Origin: Verrucomicrobiaceae bacterium
GTDB lineage: Bacteria > Verrucomicrobiota > Verrucomicrobiia > Verrucomicrobiales > Verrucomicrobiaceae
Assembly (NCBI GenBank): GCA_947463285.1
Contig: CANHTV010000009.1
Span: forward strand, 1-23,175
Direction: 5' to 3'
Length of the DNA stretch: 23,175 nt
The position numbers and the translations under genes are program-made. The notes under the pieces were generated by a model. That model was given only the letters and a program-made list of their open reading frames with translations, was not told the origin of the DNA and ran no database searches. Within the stretch, counting starts at the first letter, position 1, and each line of letters opens with the position of its first letter. Of the stretch, positions 7,865 to 14,949 are shown in pieces.

Positions 7865-8332
7865 ATGAAAAAACTAGCTGCTCTTGCCTCGCTCCTCTTA
7901 CTCACGAATGCCACACTCGCCGCTCAAGATGCAGAGTTGGCTGTGATTGAACTCAAGCCTCATGCCTCCAATCCTTTGGGCTACGACAAAACCGATCTGA
8001 CCGTCAAAGCCGGACAAAAAGTGAAGCTGACGCTGAATAACACGGGCAGCATCGCTCCGCAGCCGCACAACTTCATCCTCATCAAGCCAGGTAAAGATCA
8101 GGCCGTCGGCGCTCAAGCCAATGCCATGATGACAGACCCACAGGCCATGGCCAAAGGTTATGTGCCAGACACCTCCAAGGAAGATATTGTCGCGAACACC
8201 AAGCTGGTGATGCCAAACGCCACCGAAACCATCGAGTTCACAGCTCCTGCTGAAGCTGGTGACTATCCATACATGTGTACCTTTCCAGGTCACTGGCTGC
8301 TCATGAAAGGCGTGATGCACATCACCAAATAA
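7865..8332 (+). CDS. Azurin-like blue copper protein (periplasmic)
   Basis: A Sec signal peptide (MKKLAALASLLLLTNATLAA) precedes a cupredoxin domain. All four copper ligands of azurin can be seen: H68 in PQPHNF, then C138, H143 and M147 in CTFPGHWLLMKG. The C-x4-H-x3-M spacing equals that of azurin. The mature protein would carry single electrons in the periplasm, for example to a cytochrome oxidase or peroxidase; its partner is not in the window. The ATG at 7865 follows a modest CGGA. It is divergent from the DUF1552 gene, with 122 bases between them that must hold both promoters. A stem-loop separates it from the next gene. Confidence 0.93.
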   Translation: MKKLAALASLLLLTNATLAAQDAELAVIELKPHASNPLGYDKTDLTVKAGQKVKLTLNNTGSIAPQPHNFILIKPGKDQAVGAQANAMMTDPQAMAKGYVPDTSKEDIVANTKLVMPNATETIEFTAPAEAGDYPYMCTFPGHWLLMKGVMHITK

Positions 8333-8356
8333 GTTTAGCTCCATCCAAAAAATCTC

Positions 8357-8381
8357 GGAGGCGGACACCAAGTCCGCCTCC
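8357..8381. terminator. 10-bp perfect stem-loop after azurin-like gene
   Basis: GGAGGCGGAC (8357-8366) pairs perfectly with GTCCGCCTCC (8372-8381) around ACCAA. It lies 25 bases after the cupredoxin stop and 26 before the next ATG. Without a T-run it is a weak intrinsic terminator, and it might instead attenuate or separate expression of the two genes. It could also be a copy of a dispersed palindrome. Confidence 0.45.
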
Positions 8382-8407
8382 ACTGTATCAGACCATCACC
8401 ATCCACC

Positions 8408-8929
8408 ATGAAATCCATCCTTACATTCCTCGCCATCGCCACCCTCAGCGCTTCAGCTTTGGCTGAAGAAGGCAAGCTCACCGTAGCGGGCCTTAACTTC
8501 AGCTTCCCGACCACATGGGTCTCCGTCGCTCCCACCAGTCCAATGCGTGCGGGTAGCTTGAAAATCACTGTCGAAGGCGCTGCAGACCCACTGGAAGCCG
8601 TTTTTTACTACTTCGGCGCAGGTCAGGGTGGTGACTCCAAAGCCAACGTCGATCGCTGGCTAGGTCAATTTGCCAGCCCTCCAGAAGCCAAGACCGAAGA
8701 GCTTGACGCCAATGGAACCAAGGTGACGCTCGTCACGGCCACGGGCACCTACAATGACGGAGCTATGTTTGGCCCAAAGACTCCGAAGGACAATTACACA
8801 CTCCTTGGAGCCATCGTTCCAGGCAATGACGCCCCAGTTTTCATCAAGCTCACTGGCCCTAAAGATGCCGTCGGCAAGATCAGCGAAGCCTTCCGCACGA
8901 TGATCAAAAGCCCCTTCCCAGCCAAGTGA
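8408..8929 (+). CDS. Secreted protein of unknown function
   Basis: A 173-residue protein with a clear signal peptide (MKSILTFLAIATLSASALAEE). The mature part holds LNFSFPTTW, then VFYYFGAGQGGDSKANVDRWLGQF, then LLGAIVPGNDAPVFIKLTGP and a C-terminal helix FRTMIKSPF. I recall similar uncharacterised secreted proteins in Planctomycetes and Verrucomicrobia, but cannot name a family. There is no cysteine and no obvious catalytic motif in the mature part, so a binding role is more likely than an enzyme, though that is a guess. The neighbour upstream is the azurin-like gene in the same direction. No ribosome binding site is visible. The gene ends two bases before the convergent DUF58 gene. Confidence 0.85.
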   Translation: MKSILTFLAIATLSASALAEEGKLTVAGLNFSFPTTWVSVAPTSPMRAGSLKITVEGAADPLEAVFYYFGAGQGGDSKANVDRWLGQFASPPEAKTEELDANGTKVTLVTATGTYNDGAMFGPKTPKDNYTLLGAIVPGNDAPVFIKLTGPKDAVGKISEAFRTMIKSPFPAK

Positions 8930-8931
8930 AC

Positions 8932-9843
8932 TCAGGCGCCGCCTAGCGCTGAACCGCGATTCAATAGATCGAGGAAGCGCTGCTCAAAAGCCTCGTCAGC
9001 CCCGCATTGCATGAAGTCGATGCGGTGGCTGGCACACTCACGGGAAAGCTCATCACAAAAGGCGTCGAAGGCATCCGTGTAGCGTTGCACATCTCGTTTC
9101 GTTAGCCAAAAACGGCGTCGTTCACCCGTTTCCACTTCAGAGAGTTCCACCTCGCCCTCCAGATTGGGGCTTCGTTCATCAGGGTGAAGAATTTGCAAAA
9201 AATGCACCTCACCGGGCCAAGACGCCGCACGCTTTACTGCCTCACGTGCTGTCGTCACGTCACGCCCAAAGAAGTCAGAGATGACAAAGATCACCCCATA
9301 GCGCTGACGCGTGGGATGAAAGTCAGCAAAGCTCTTTTCGAGATCGGTCAGGCCGCCAAAACTCACTTTCGAGGCGACATGAATGACCTTTTCAATATTG
9401 CCTTGCCCGCGCAAAGGCGGCAACTGCTGGTGAACCGTGTCGCCTAAAGTATAGAGACTCACACGCTGTTGACCCGCCAGCCCTAGATAGGCCAGAGCCA
9501 CGGCGAAGCGCAAAGCCTGCTGCCTTTTTTCACGGTGGGGCTCTATCATGGAGGCGCTCGTATCCACCAAGATGTGCAGATTCAGCTCCTGAGTCTCCTC
9601 ATATAGACGAACAAAAAGCTTGTCTAATCGCGCATAGAGACGCCAGTCGATAGCACGATAATCTTCACGTGGCGTGTAATGGCGATAGTCTTTGAACTCG
9701 CGGGTAAAGCCTGTTGCCGGAGTGGACTGATTGCCACGTCGGGACAGTGCCCGACGCTTCCGCAATCTCACGGCCAGCGATCGGAGCCGGTCCAAAAAGG
9801 CGGCATCAAACAAGTCTTCGCGGGCAAGGGGGGCGGCAGTCAC
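8932..9843 (-). CDS. DUF58 protein with von Willebrand A-like fold
   Basis: The DUF58 signature is clear: FKDYRHYTPREDYRAIDWR and LYARLDKLFVRLYEE (about 50-84). It is followed by a VWA-type domain with an intact metal-ion site, DTSAS at 94-98 (DxSxS). DUF58 proteins normally work with a MoxR-family AAA+ ATPase in envelope or complex-maturation systems. No moxR gene or batA-like gene adjoins here, since the upstream neighbour is the divergent SWIB gene. The GTG start at 9843 is supported by an AGAGAGGA just upstream, one of the better ribosome binding sites in the window. No membrane span is seen, so it is probably cytoplasmic. Confidence 0.92.
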   Translation of the reverse strand: MTAAPLAREDLFDAAFLDRLRSLAVRLRKRRALSRRGNQSTPATGFTREFKDYRHYTPREDYRAIDWRLYARLDKLFVRLYEETQELNLHILVDTSASMIEPHREKRQQALRFAVALAYLGLAGQQRVSLYTLGDTVHQQLPPLRGQGNIEKVIHVASKVSFGGLTDLEKSFADFHPTRQRYGVIFVISDFFGRDVTTAREAVKRAASWPGEVHFLQILHPDERSPNLEGEVELSEVETGERRRFWLTKRDVQRYTDAFDAFCDELSRECASHRIDFMQCGADEAFEQRFLDLLNRGSALGGA

Positions 9844-9945
9844 GTTTCCTCTCTAAAATGGAAAAACGTCTTTGGAAAATCCTCATTCCGCTTTTCTCCC
9901 CGGCTCATTTTTGAAAAAAGCCCCTTAAAAACTCTGCATGAGGTA

Positions 9946-9974
9946 TTGACCCAAGGCCGGTAAACTGCCAGCAT
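9946..9974 (+). promoter_or_regulatory. Weak candidate promoter for the SWIB gene
   Basis: TTGACC (9946-9951) and CAGCAT (9969-9974) are 17 bases apart and precede the ATG at 9984. The -35 match is good and the -10 match is poor. If real, the transcript would start only a few bases before the ATG, giving a nearly leaderless mRNA. That agrees with the absence of a ribosome binding site. Confidence 0.22.
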
Positions 9975-9983
9975 CGCGGCCCT

Positions 9984-10265
9984 ATGGCAAAAAAATCTAC
10001 CACAACCACCACTCGCAAAGCCAACCCAGCTCTCATGAAGCCAGTGCAGCCAGATGAAATCCTGGCCGCTGTCGTTGGTTCCGAGCCTGCTTCCCGCGGT
10101 GAGCTCACCAAAAAGCTCTGGGACTACATCAAAAAGAATGGTCTCCAAGACAAAGATAAGAAGACCAACATCAATGCTGATGCCAAGCTCAAGGCTGTCT
10201 TCGGTGGCAAGACCCAGGTGACCATGTTCGAGATGACCAAGCTGGTCTCCGCTCACATCAAGTAA
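9984..10265 (+). CDS. Free-standing SWIB/MDM2-domain protein
   Basis: The 93-residue protein is a Lys/Thr-rich tail (MAKKSTTTTTRKANP) followed by one SWIB domain (about 18-92): LMKPVQPDEILAAVVG, then ELTKKLWDYIKKNGLQD, then INADAKLKAVFGGK and TMFEMTKLVSAHIK. SWIB domains are best known from eukaryotic SWI/SNF subunits and from Chlamydia, where they occur alone and fused to topoisomerase I. The basic tail suggests binding to nucleic acid or a chromosome-associated protein, but the bacterial function is not established. It is a single-gene unit with its own terminator, divergent from the DUF58 gene. Confidence 0.93.
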   Translation: MAKKSTTTTTRKANPALMKPVQPDEILAAVVGSEPASRGELTKKLWDYIKKNGLQDKDKKTNINADAKLKAVFGGKTQVTMFEMTKLVSAHIK

Positions 10266-10296
10266 GTTTCGGTCAGATTCATTTCTGATTCCCTCT

Positions 10297-10331
10297 CGTC
10301 CCTGACCTTCACCGGCAGGGACGATTTTTTT
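10297..10331 (+). terminator. Intrinsic terminator after the SWIB gene
   Basis: CGTCCCTG (10297-10304) pairs with CAGGGACG (10316-10323) and is followed by a run of seven T (10325-10331). It lies 32 bases past the stop codon. The clear T-run makes this one of the two convincing intrinsic terminators in the window. Confidence 0.88.
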
Positions 10332-10395
10332 ATCCGCGCATCATCATTTCCCAACTCTGAAAGTGAATCGACCCGCCACACGTTTTGCCGTATCC

Positions 10396-10833
10396 ATGAC
10401 ACGTCACCTACTCCTCCTGCTTTGTTCTCTGGCACTGACTTCCTGCTCAATGTCGTTTCGACGCGAATGGAACGCAGCCACCGAAAAACCACGCACCTCG
10501 GGTTTCGAAGGAGCTTGGGCTGGCACCTGGAAAAGTGATGTGAACGGGCATCATGGCAAATTGCGCTGCGTCGTCGGCCCAGCCAAGAATGCAGAAGGAG
10601 CGCACGATTTTCATTATCACGCCACCTGGGCCGGTTTTCTGAGTGGAGCCTATCGAGCTGAGCATCAGGTCACTCCTGGGCGCAAAGAATTCACCTTCAC
10701 TGGTATTCACGACATGCCTAAAGCCGTTGGAGGTCGCTATACCTATGGTGGAACGATCCGGGGTGATGAATTCAGCGCCTGTTACCAGTGCGCCATGGAC
10801 AAAGGCACCTTCCAAATGCAGCGCGTCAAATAG
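10396..10833 (+). CDS. Small lipoprotein of unknown function
   Basis: The ATG at 10396 gives a proper lipoprotein signal, MTRHLLLLLCSLALTSC, with the acylated Cys at position 17. A GTG at 10363 would add eleven residues with no gain. The mature part (about 129 residues) has GFEGAWAGTWKSDVNGHHG, then FHYHATWAGFLSGAYRAEH, then VGGRYTYGGTIRGDEFSACY, suggesting a beta-rich fold. I do not recognise a named family. The copper ATPase gene begins 72 bases downstream on the same strand, so the two may be co-transcribed; that alone does not prove a link to copper. Confidence 0.82.
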   Translation: MTRHLLLLLCSLALTSCSMSFRREWNAATEKPRTSGFEGAWAGTWKSDVNGHHGKLRCVVGPAKNAEGAHDFHYHATWAGFLSGAYRAEHQVTPGRKEFTFTGIHDMPKAVGGRYTYGGTIRGDEFSACYQCAMDKGTFQMQRVK

Positions 10834-10905
10834 CGGCAAATTCAGGCGCAAGAAAGACAAGCAGCGGTCAGCGCCAGTCGCGTCAGACGGCAGGTTTACC
10901 CATTC

Positions 10906-13326
10906 ATGTCTCTTCTTCCCTGCAAGCATTGTTGTTCGCCCGTTCCAGCCAACCGCGACGACGACTTTTGCTGTGCAGGATGTGTTTATGTTTATGACCT
11001 GCTGCATCAGCAGGGACTGAATCACTTTTATGATCTCAAAGGCGGGCTGTCGCTGCCGCCTGTTTCACCGCAAAGCCTGCGCGAGCGTGATTATGACTGG
11101 CTGAAACGCGCGGAAGCGGTGGAGTCTACGGAGCGCACGACCGAAAACAAACAACCCATCGAGCTCCATCTCGCTCTTCAAGGCATTTCCTGTGTGGGCT
11201 GCGTGTGGTTGATCGAAAAACTCTTTTCTCGTCATCCCGGTGGGCTGCGGGTGAATGTGGATGTCGTGCATGGTGAACTCAGCATCTGCTATCATCTCGG
11301 CGAGTTTGATGTCGTTGCCTTTGCCAAAGACATGCAGTCCTTTGGCTACCTCGTTGGCCCGCCGCATGAAGGCGGCGATAAGAAGCAATTCTCAGCACTG
11401 GAGCGCCGGATGGGCGTCTGTGGAGCTTTTGCCATGAATGCCATGGCTTTTTGCCTGCCTGCCTACTTTGGCATGCCGCCAGACTTCGCCTTTGCCTCAT
11501 GGTTTGACATCATCGCCGCCGTCTCCGCGACCCTGGCGATGCTGGTTGGCGGCAGTTACTTCATCGAAAAAGCCTGGCGCAGCCTGCAAGTCGGCACCCT
11601 GCACATCGACACTCCCATCGCCCTCGGCATCATCGCCGCTTATGCAGGCTCCATGAGCGGCTGGCTGATGGATATTCCTGGGCTAAAGTACTTCGACTTC
11701 GTCGCTATCTTCATTTTCCTCATGCTCGTGGGCCGTTGGGCGCAGCAAGCTGCGGTGGAAAGAAATCGCCGTAAACTGATGCGTGACACCTCCATCCCAG
11801 ACCGCGTCAGTGTCATCGGAGATGAAACACCGCAGCCGCTCAGCATTCTGAAAGCGGGTGTTCGTTTCACCATCAAGCCCGCTCAATCCATCCCCGTGGC
11901 CTGTCGTCTGCTCAGCCCGCAGGCCTCTGTCAGTCTGGAATGGATCAATGGAGAGAGCGAAGCTCAGCGTCTCGCTGAAGGTCAGATGCTGCCTTCCGGA
12001 GCTCTGAATATTGGCACTCGCACACTCGAAGCTGAGGCCCTCGAAAGCTGGCAGGATAGCACCCTTCGCAAGCTGCTTGAAGCCCGACGTTCTGGTGAGT
12101 TCCGTGATCGCGGACTGGAGCGCCTGCTGCGCTACTACCTCGCCGCCGTCGTCGTCATCGGCATCCTTGGAGCCGCAGGCTGGCTTTGGTCCGGCTCTAC
12201 CCTTCCTGAGGCTCTCGAGGTCATGATCTCCATCTTCGTGGTCTCCTGCCCCTGTGCTCTCGGTGTCGCCGTTCCTCTGGCTGAAGAACTGGCCGCCTCC
12301 CGTGCTGAAAAACTGGGCGTTTTTGTCCGCACGCTGGCCTTGTGGAAGCGTCTGCTGCGTGTCGACCATGCCGTCTTTGATAAAACCGGAACGCTGACCC
12401 TGGAAAACCCCGTTATTGAAAATCCAGAAGCTCTAAGGACGCTCAATGTCATATCCCAGAAGGCTTTGCGAACGCTTGTCACAGGTAACCTGCATCCCGT
12501 CAGCCGCAGTCTTTTTGATGCACTTGGCCCAGGCGAAGTCGCTCAAGGGCTTGAGGTGCGAGAGCTCATTGGCCAAGGCTTGGAGTTCACAGATGAAAGC
12601 GGTGTGGTGTGGTCCTTGGGGCGTCCCAAGACTGGCTCCTCCTCCGCTGATGCTGTTTTGCTTCGGGATGGAGCCGAATTGGCCGGGTTCCGTTTTCGTG
12701 ATGAACTGCGTGACGAATCCTTGGAGGAGATAAGCACGTTGCAAGATCGGCACGTCGCCGTGTACATCCTCAGCGGCGACCGTGAATCCAAAGTCGCTCA
12801 CATCGCCGACCAACTGGGTTTATCCAAAGATCACTGGCAGGCCTCATTGACACCCGAACAGAAAGCCGAATGGGTCCGCCAGAACGACAATGATGACACT
12901 CTCTACATTGGTGATGGAGCCAACGACAGCCTCGCCTTTGACGCTGCTCTTTGTGCTGGTAGCCCTGTCACCGGGCGTAGCTTTTTAGAGCAAAAGGCGG
13001 ACTTCTTTTTCCTTGGTCATAGCCTGCGTTTCGTCAGCGGCCTCATCGACATCGCAGCGATCCATCACCGTGCCACAAGGCGAGTCTTCGCCTTCTCAGT
13101 CACCTACAATATTGCCACCATCATCGCCGGTCTCATGGGACATCTTAGCCCCCTCGCCGCAGCGATACTCATGCCACTCAGCAGCCTCGCCACGCTCAGT
13201 ATTGTCGCACTCACTTTTGGCAGAAAGTGGGATGCCGAGGCGGCAACCGATGCCCGTATTCTGGGGGGAATGAAGCGTTTTTTTCACATCGGCGGCGACA
13301 TGTCCCAGGTGAGCAAGCGGACGTAA
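10906..13326 (+). CDS. ccoI: Copper-transporting P1B ATPase, CcoI/FixI type
   Basis: An 806-residue heavy-metal P-type ATPase. The N terminus has a Cys-rich metal-binding region (C6, C9, C10, C22, C23, C26), then an HMA domain with GISCVGC (96-99), the arrangement of CcoI/FixI pumps that load copper for cbb3 oxidase. The membrane motif is CPC (448-450). DKTGTLT (492-498), HP (530-531), SGD (623-625) and GDGAND (669-674) make up the catalytic domain. YN (734-735) and MPLSS (756-760) fit Cu(I) pumps. The actuator-loop TGES is NGES here (348-351), and the usual iPvDG motif is also blurred. Neither ccoS nor the ccoNOP oxidase genes adjoin. The direction would be export of Cu(I) from the cytoplasm. 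Confidence 0.9.
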   Translation: MSLLPCKHCCSPVPANRDDDFCCAGCVYVYDLLHQQGLNHFYDLKGGLSLPPVSPQSLRERDYDWLKRAEAVESTERTTENKQPIELHLALQGISCVGCVWLIEKLFSRHPGGLRVNVDVVHGELSICYHLGEFDVVAFAKDMQSFGYLVGPPHEGGDKKQFSALERRMGVCGAFAMNAMAFCLPAYFGMPPDFAFASWFDIIAAVSATLAMLVGGSYFIEKAWRSLQVGTLHIDTPIALGIIAAYAGSMSGWLMDIPGLKYFDFVAIFIFLMLVGRWAQQAAVERNRRKLMRDTSIPDRVSVIGDETPQPLSILKAGVRFTIKPAQSIPVACRLLSPQASVSLEWINGESEAQRLAEGQMLPSGALNIGTRTLEAEALESWQDSTLRKLLEARRSGEFRDRGLERLLRYYLAAVVVIGILGAAGWLWSGSTLPEALEVMISIFVVSCPCALGVAVPLAEELAASRAEKLGVFVRTLALWKRLLRVDHAVFDKTGTLTLENPVIENPEALRTLNVISQKALRTLVTGNLHPVSRSLFDALGPGEVAQGLEVRELIGQGLEFTDESGVVWSLGRPKTGSSSADAVLLRDGAELAGFRFRDELRDESLEEISTLQDRHVAVYILSGDRESKVAHIADQLGLSKDHWQASLTPEQKAEWVRQNDNDDTLYIGDGANDSLAFDAALCAGSPVTGRSFLEQKADFFFLGHSLRFVSGLIDIAAIHHRATRRVFAFSVTYNIATIIAGLMGHLSPLAAAILMPLSSLATLSIVALTFGRKWDAEAATDARILGGMKRFFHIGGDMSQVSKRT

Positions 13327-13547
13327 GGAATTGCCAAACTCTTGATCACGAATGTTGCATGTCTATCACTGGAGTTAGTATGGTGTTGGAGCATCGGAAA
13401 TACAGCCTTTTATCTCTCCACGATTCAATCGGTCCTGAGTAAGGAAAATCGCAAAAGTTGCTGACTCCTTGAATAATAGCTTAGAAAACATCCTTTGGCG
13501 GAGTTGATTGAAAGCTGCCGCTGAAAGGCTATCCATCTGCACTCCTT

Positions 13548-14168
13548 ATGAACCGTGCCTCCTTCTTTTTTACTGTTCTGAGCCTCTTGGCTCTGGCTTC
13601 CTGTACCACGACGAGTCAGGTGAGTCTCGATTATGTTGCTGGCGTCGGCCATATCCGGCCGGGTTCGGCTGAGTTTGTAACACGCAGCTTTGTGGATCGA
13701 CGTGACATGGGTACACATAATCTCGGCACGGTGCGCACGCAGATCGGCACGCCGCTGGAGCATATCCAGACACGGGTGCCAGTCGCCGATGTGGTGACGA
13801 ATGCTTTCGGCTACGGCCTGCAAGGTCGTGGGATGCTCTCGGCCCGCTCAGCAGCGCGATACATCGTGACTGGAGAGGTTTTGGACCTGCACTGCCAGCT
13901 GCTGGTGCATCCGTATGGTTATGCCAAGATTCAGGTTAGCATCGTAGAGGCCGCCAGCGGACGCATCATTCATACCGGTACGTATGAAGGCGAGCGCCAG
14001 AGCAAGGCCTATATCCCTGGCAGCGGCACGCCAGTCCCGATGCTGCAAGACCTCACCTCAGGGGCTCTTCAGGATGCTGTCGATCGTGCGCTGGATGATC
14101 CCAATATGCGCGCCCGTGTCAGTCAGCGCCCGACTGAGACCAGCGGCTGGATGCCCGGCATGATCTGA
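13548..14168 (+). CDS. Lipoprotein, possibly YajG-like
   Basis: A lipoprotein signal MNRASFFFTVLSLLALASC places the acylated Cys at 19. The mature domain contains FVTRSFVDRRDMGTHNLGT, VADVVTNAFGYGLQGRGML, RYIVTGEVLDLHCQLL and VSIVEAASGRIIHTGTYEGE. The pattern (strand, helix, then a strand that reads vtGev.dl, then a modified-strand pair) recalls YajG and the lipoprotein partners of lipid transporters, but the similarity is loose and by eye only. The gene precedes a dehydrogenase gene by 25 bases in the same direction. The 221 bases upstream show no clear promoter or RNA element. Confidence 0.82.
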   Translation: MNRASFFFTVLSLLALASCTTTSQVSLDYVAGVGHIRPGSAEFVTRSFVDRRDMGTHNLGTVRTQIGTPLEHIQTRVPVADVVTNAFGYGLQGRGMLSARSAARYIVTGEVLDLHCQLLVHPYGYAKIQVSIVEAASGRIIHTGTYEGERQSKAYIPGSGTPVPMLQDLTSGALQDAVDRALDDPNMRARVSQRPTETSGWMPGMI

Positions 14169-14193
14169 GTTTTCCCCAACCCTCCCACCAACC

Positions 14194-14949
14194 ATGAGTC
14201 ATCACACCTCTCTCTCTCATCGCGTCGGCATCGTCACTGGCGGCGCTCGCGGCATCGGCTACGCCATCTCTGAACGGCTTTTAAAGGAAGGCGCCTCCGT
14301 CTGTCTCTGGGATATGGATTCCGTGGCACTGGATGAAGCCAAGGCCAGCCTCTCCGCCCTCGGTCCTGTGAGCACGGCGGTGGTGGATGTAACGGATGAG
14401 GCCTCGGTGGAAGCGGCCACTCAAAGCACGCTGGCAGCTTTTGGAAAGATTGACCTTCTGATCAACAATGCCGGCATCGCGGGCAACAATGCCAAGCTCT
14501 GGGAGATGAACCCTGCTGACTGGCGTCGTGTAGTGGACATCAATCTCAATGGCCCTTTCTTCACCTGCCGTGCTGTCGTTCCGCATCTGCTGAAAAACGG
14601 CTATGGACGTATCGTCAACATTGCCTCGATTGCTGGTAAGGAGGGTAATCCGAACGCCTCCCACTACAGTGCGTCAAAGGCAGGCGTGGTGGCGCTAACC
14701 AAATCTTTGGGTAAGGAACTGGCGACCTCCAACATCCTAGTGAATTGCATCACGCCTGCGGTAATCGAGACGGACATCCTGAAGCAATGCTCGCCTGAGC
14801 ATGTGCAGTACATGCTTTCCAAGATCCCGATGAACCGCTTTGGTCAGAAACATGAGGCGGCAGCTCTCGTAGCCTGGTTGTGCTCGGAAGATTGCTCCTT
14901 CAGTACGGGCGCAGTCTTTGATCTTTCCGGTGGCCGCGCCACTTACTGA
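14194..14949 (+). CDS. Short-chain dehydrogenase/reductase, FabG-like
   Basis: A classical 251-residue SDR. Visible motifs are TGGARGIG (15-22) for the dinucleotide, NNAG (91-94), the catalytic Asn117 in INLNG, Ser145, and YSASK with Tyr158 and Lys162. An Asp at the end of the second strand (D40 in LWDMD) suggests NAD rather than NADP. The GNPNASHYSASKAG stretch resembles sugar-acid and polyol dehydrogenases as well as FabG, so the substrate is open. It lies alone apart from the lipoprotein gene upstream, with no fatty-acid synthesis genes near. Its TGA directly abuts the stop of the convergent AddA gene. Confidence 0.93.
   Translation: MSHHTSLSHRVGIVTGGARGIGYAISERLLKEGASVCLWDMDSVALDEAKASLSALGPVSTAVVDVTDEASVEAATQSTLAAFGKIDLLINNAGIAGNNAKLWEMNPADWRRVVDINLNGPFFTCRAVVPHLLKNGYGRIVNIASIAGKEGNPNASHYSASKAGVVALTKSLGKELATSNILVNCITPAVIETDILKQCSPEHVQYMLSKIPMNRFGQKHEAAALVAWLCSEDCSFSTGAVFDLSGGRATY

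Noticed and set aside
11683..12369. Open frame antisense to the copper ATPase (228 codons)
   Set aside because: It mirrors the ATPase reading frame, has no domain, and no promoter or ribosome binding site suggests expression.
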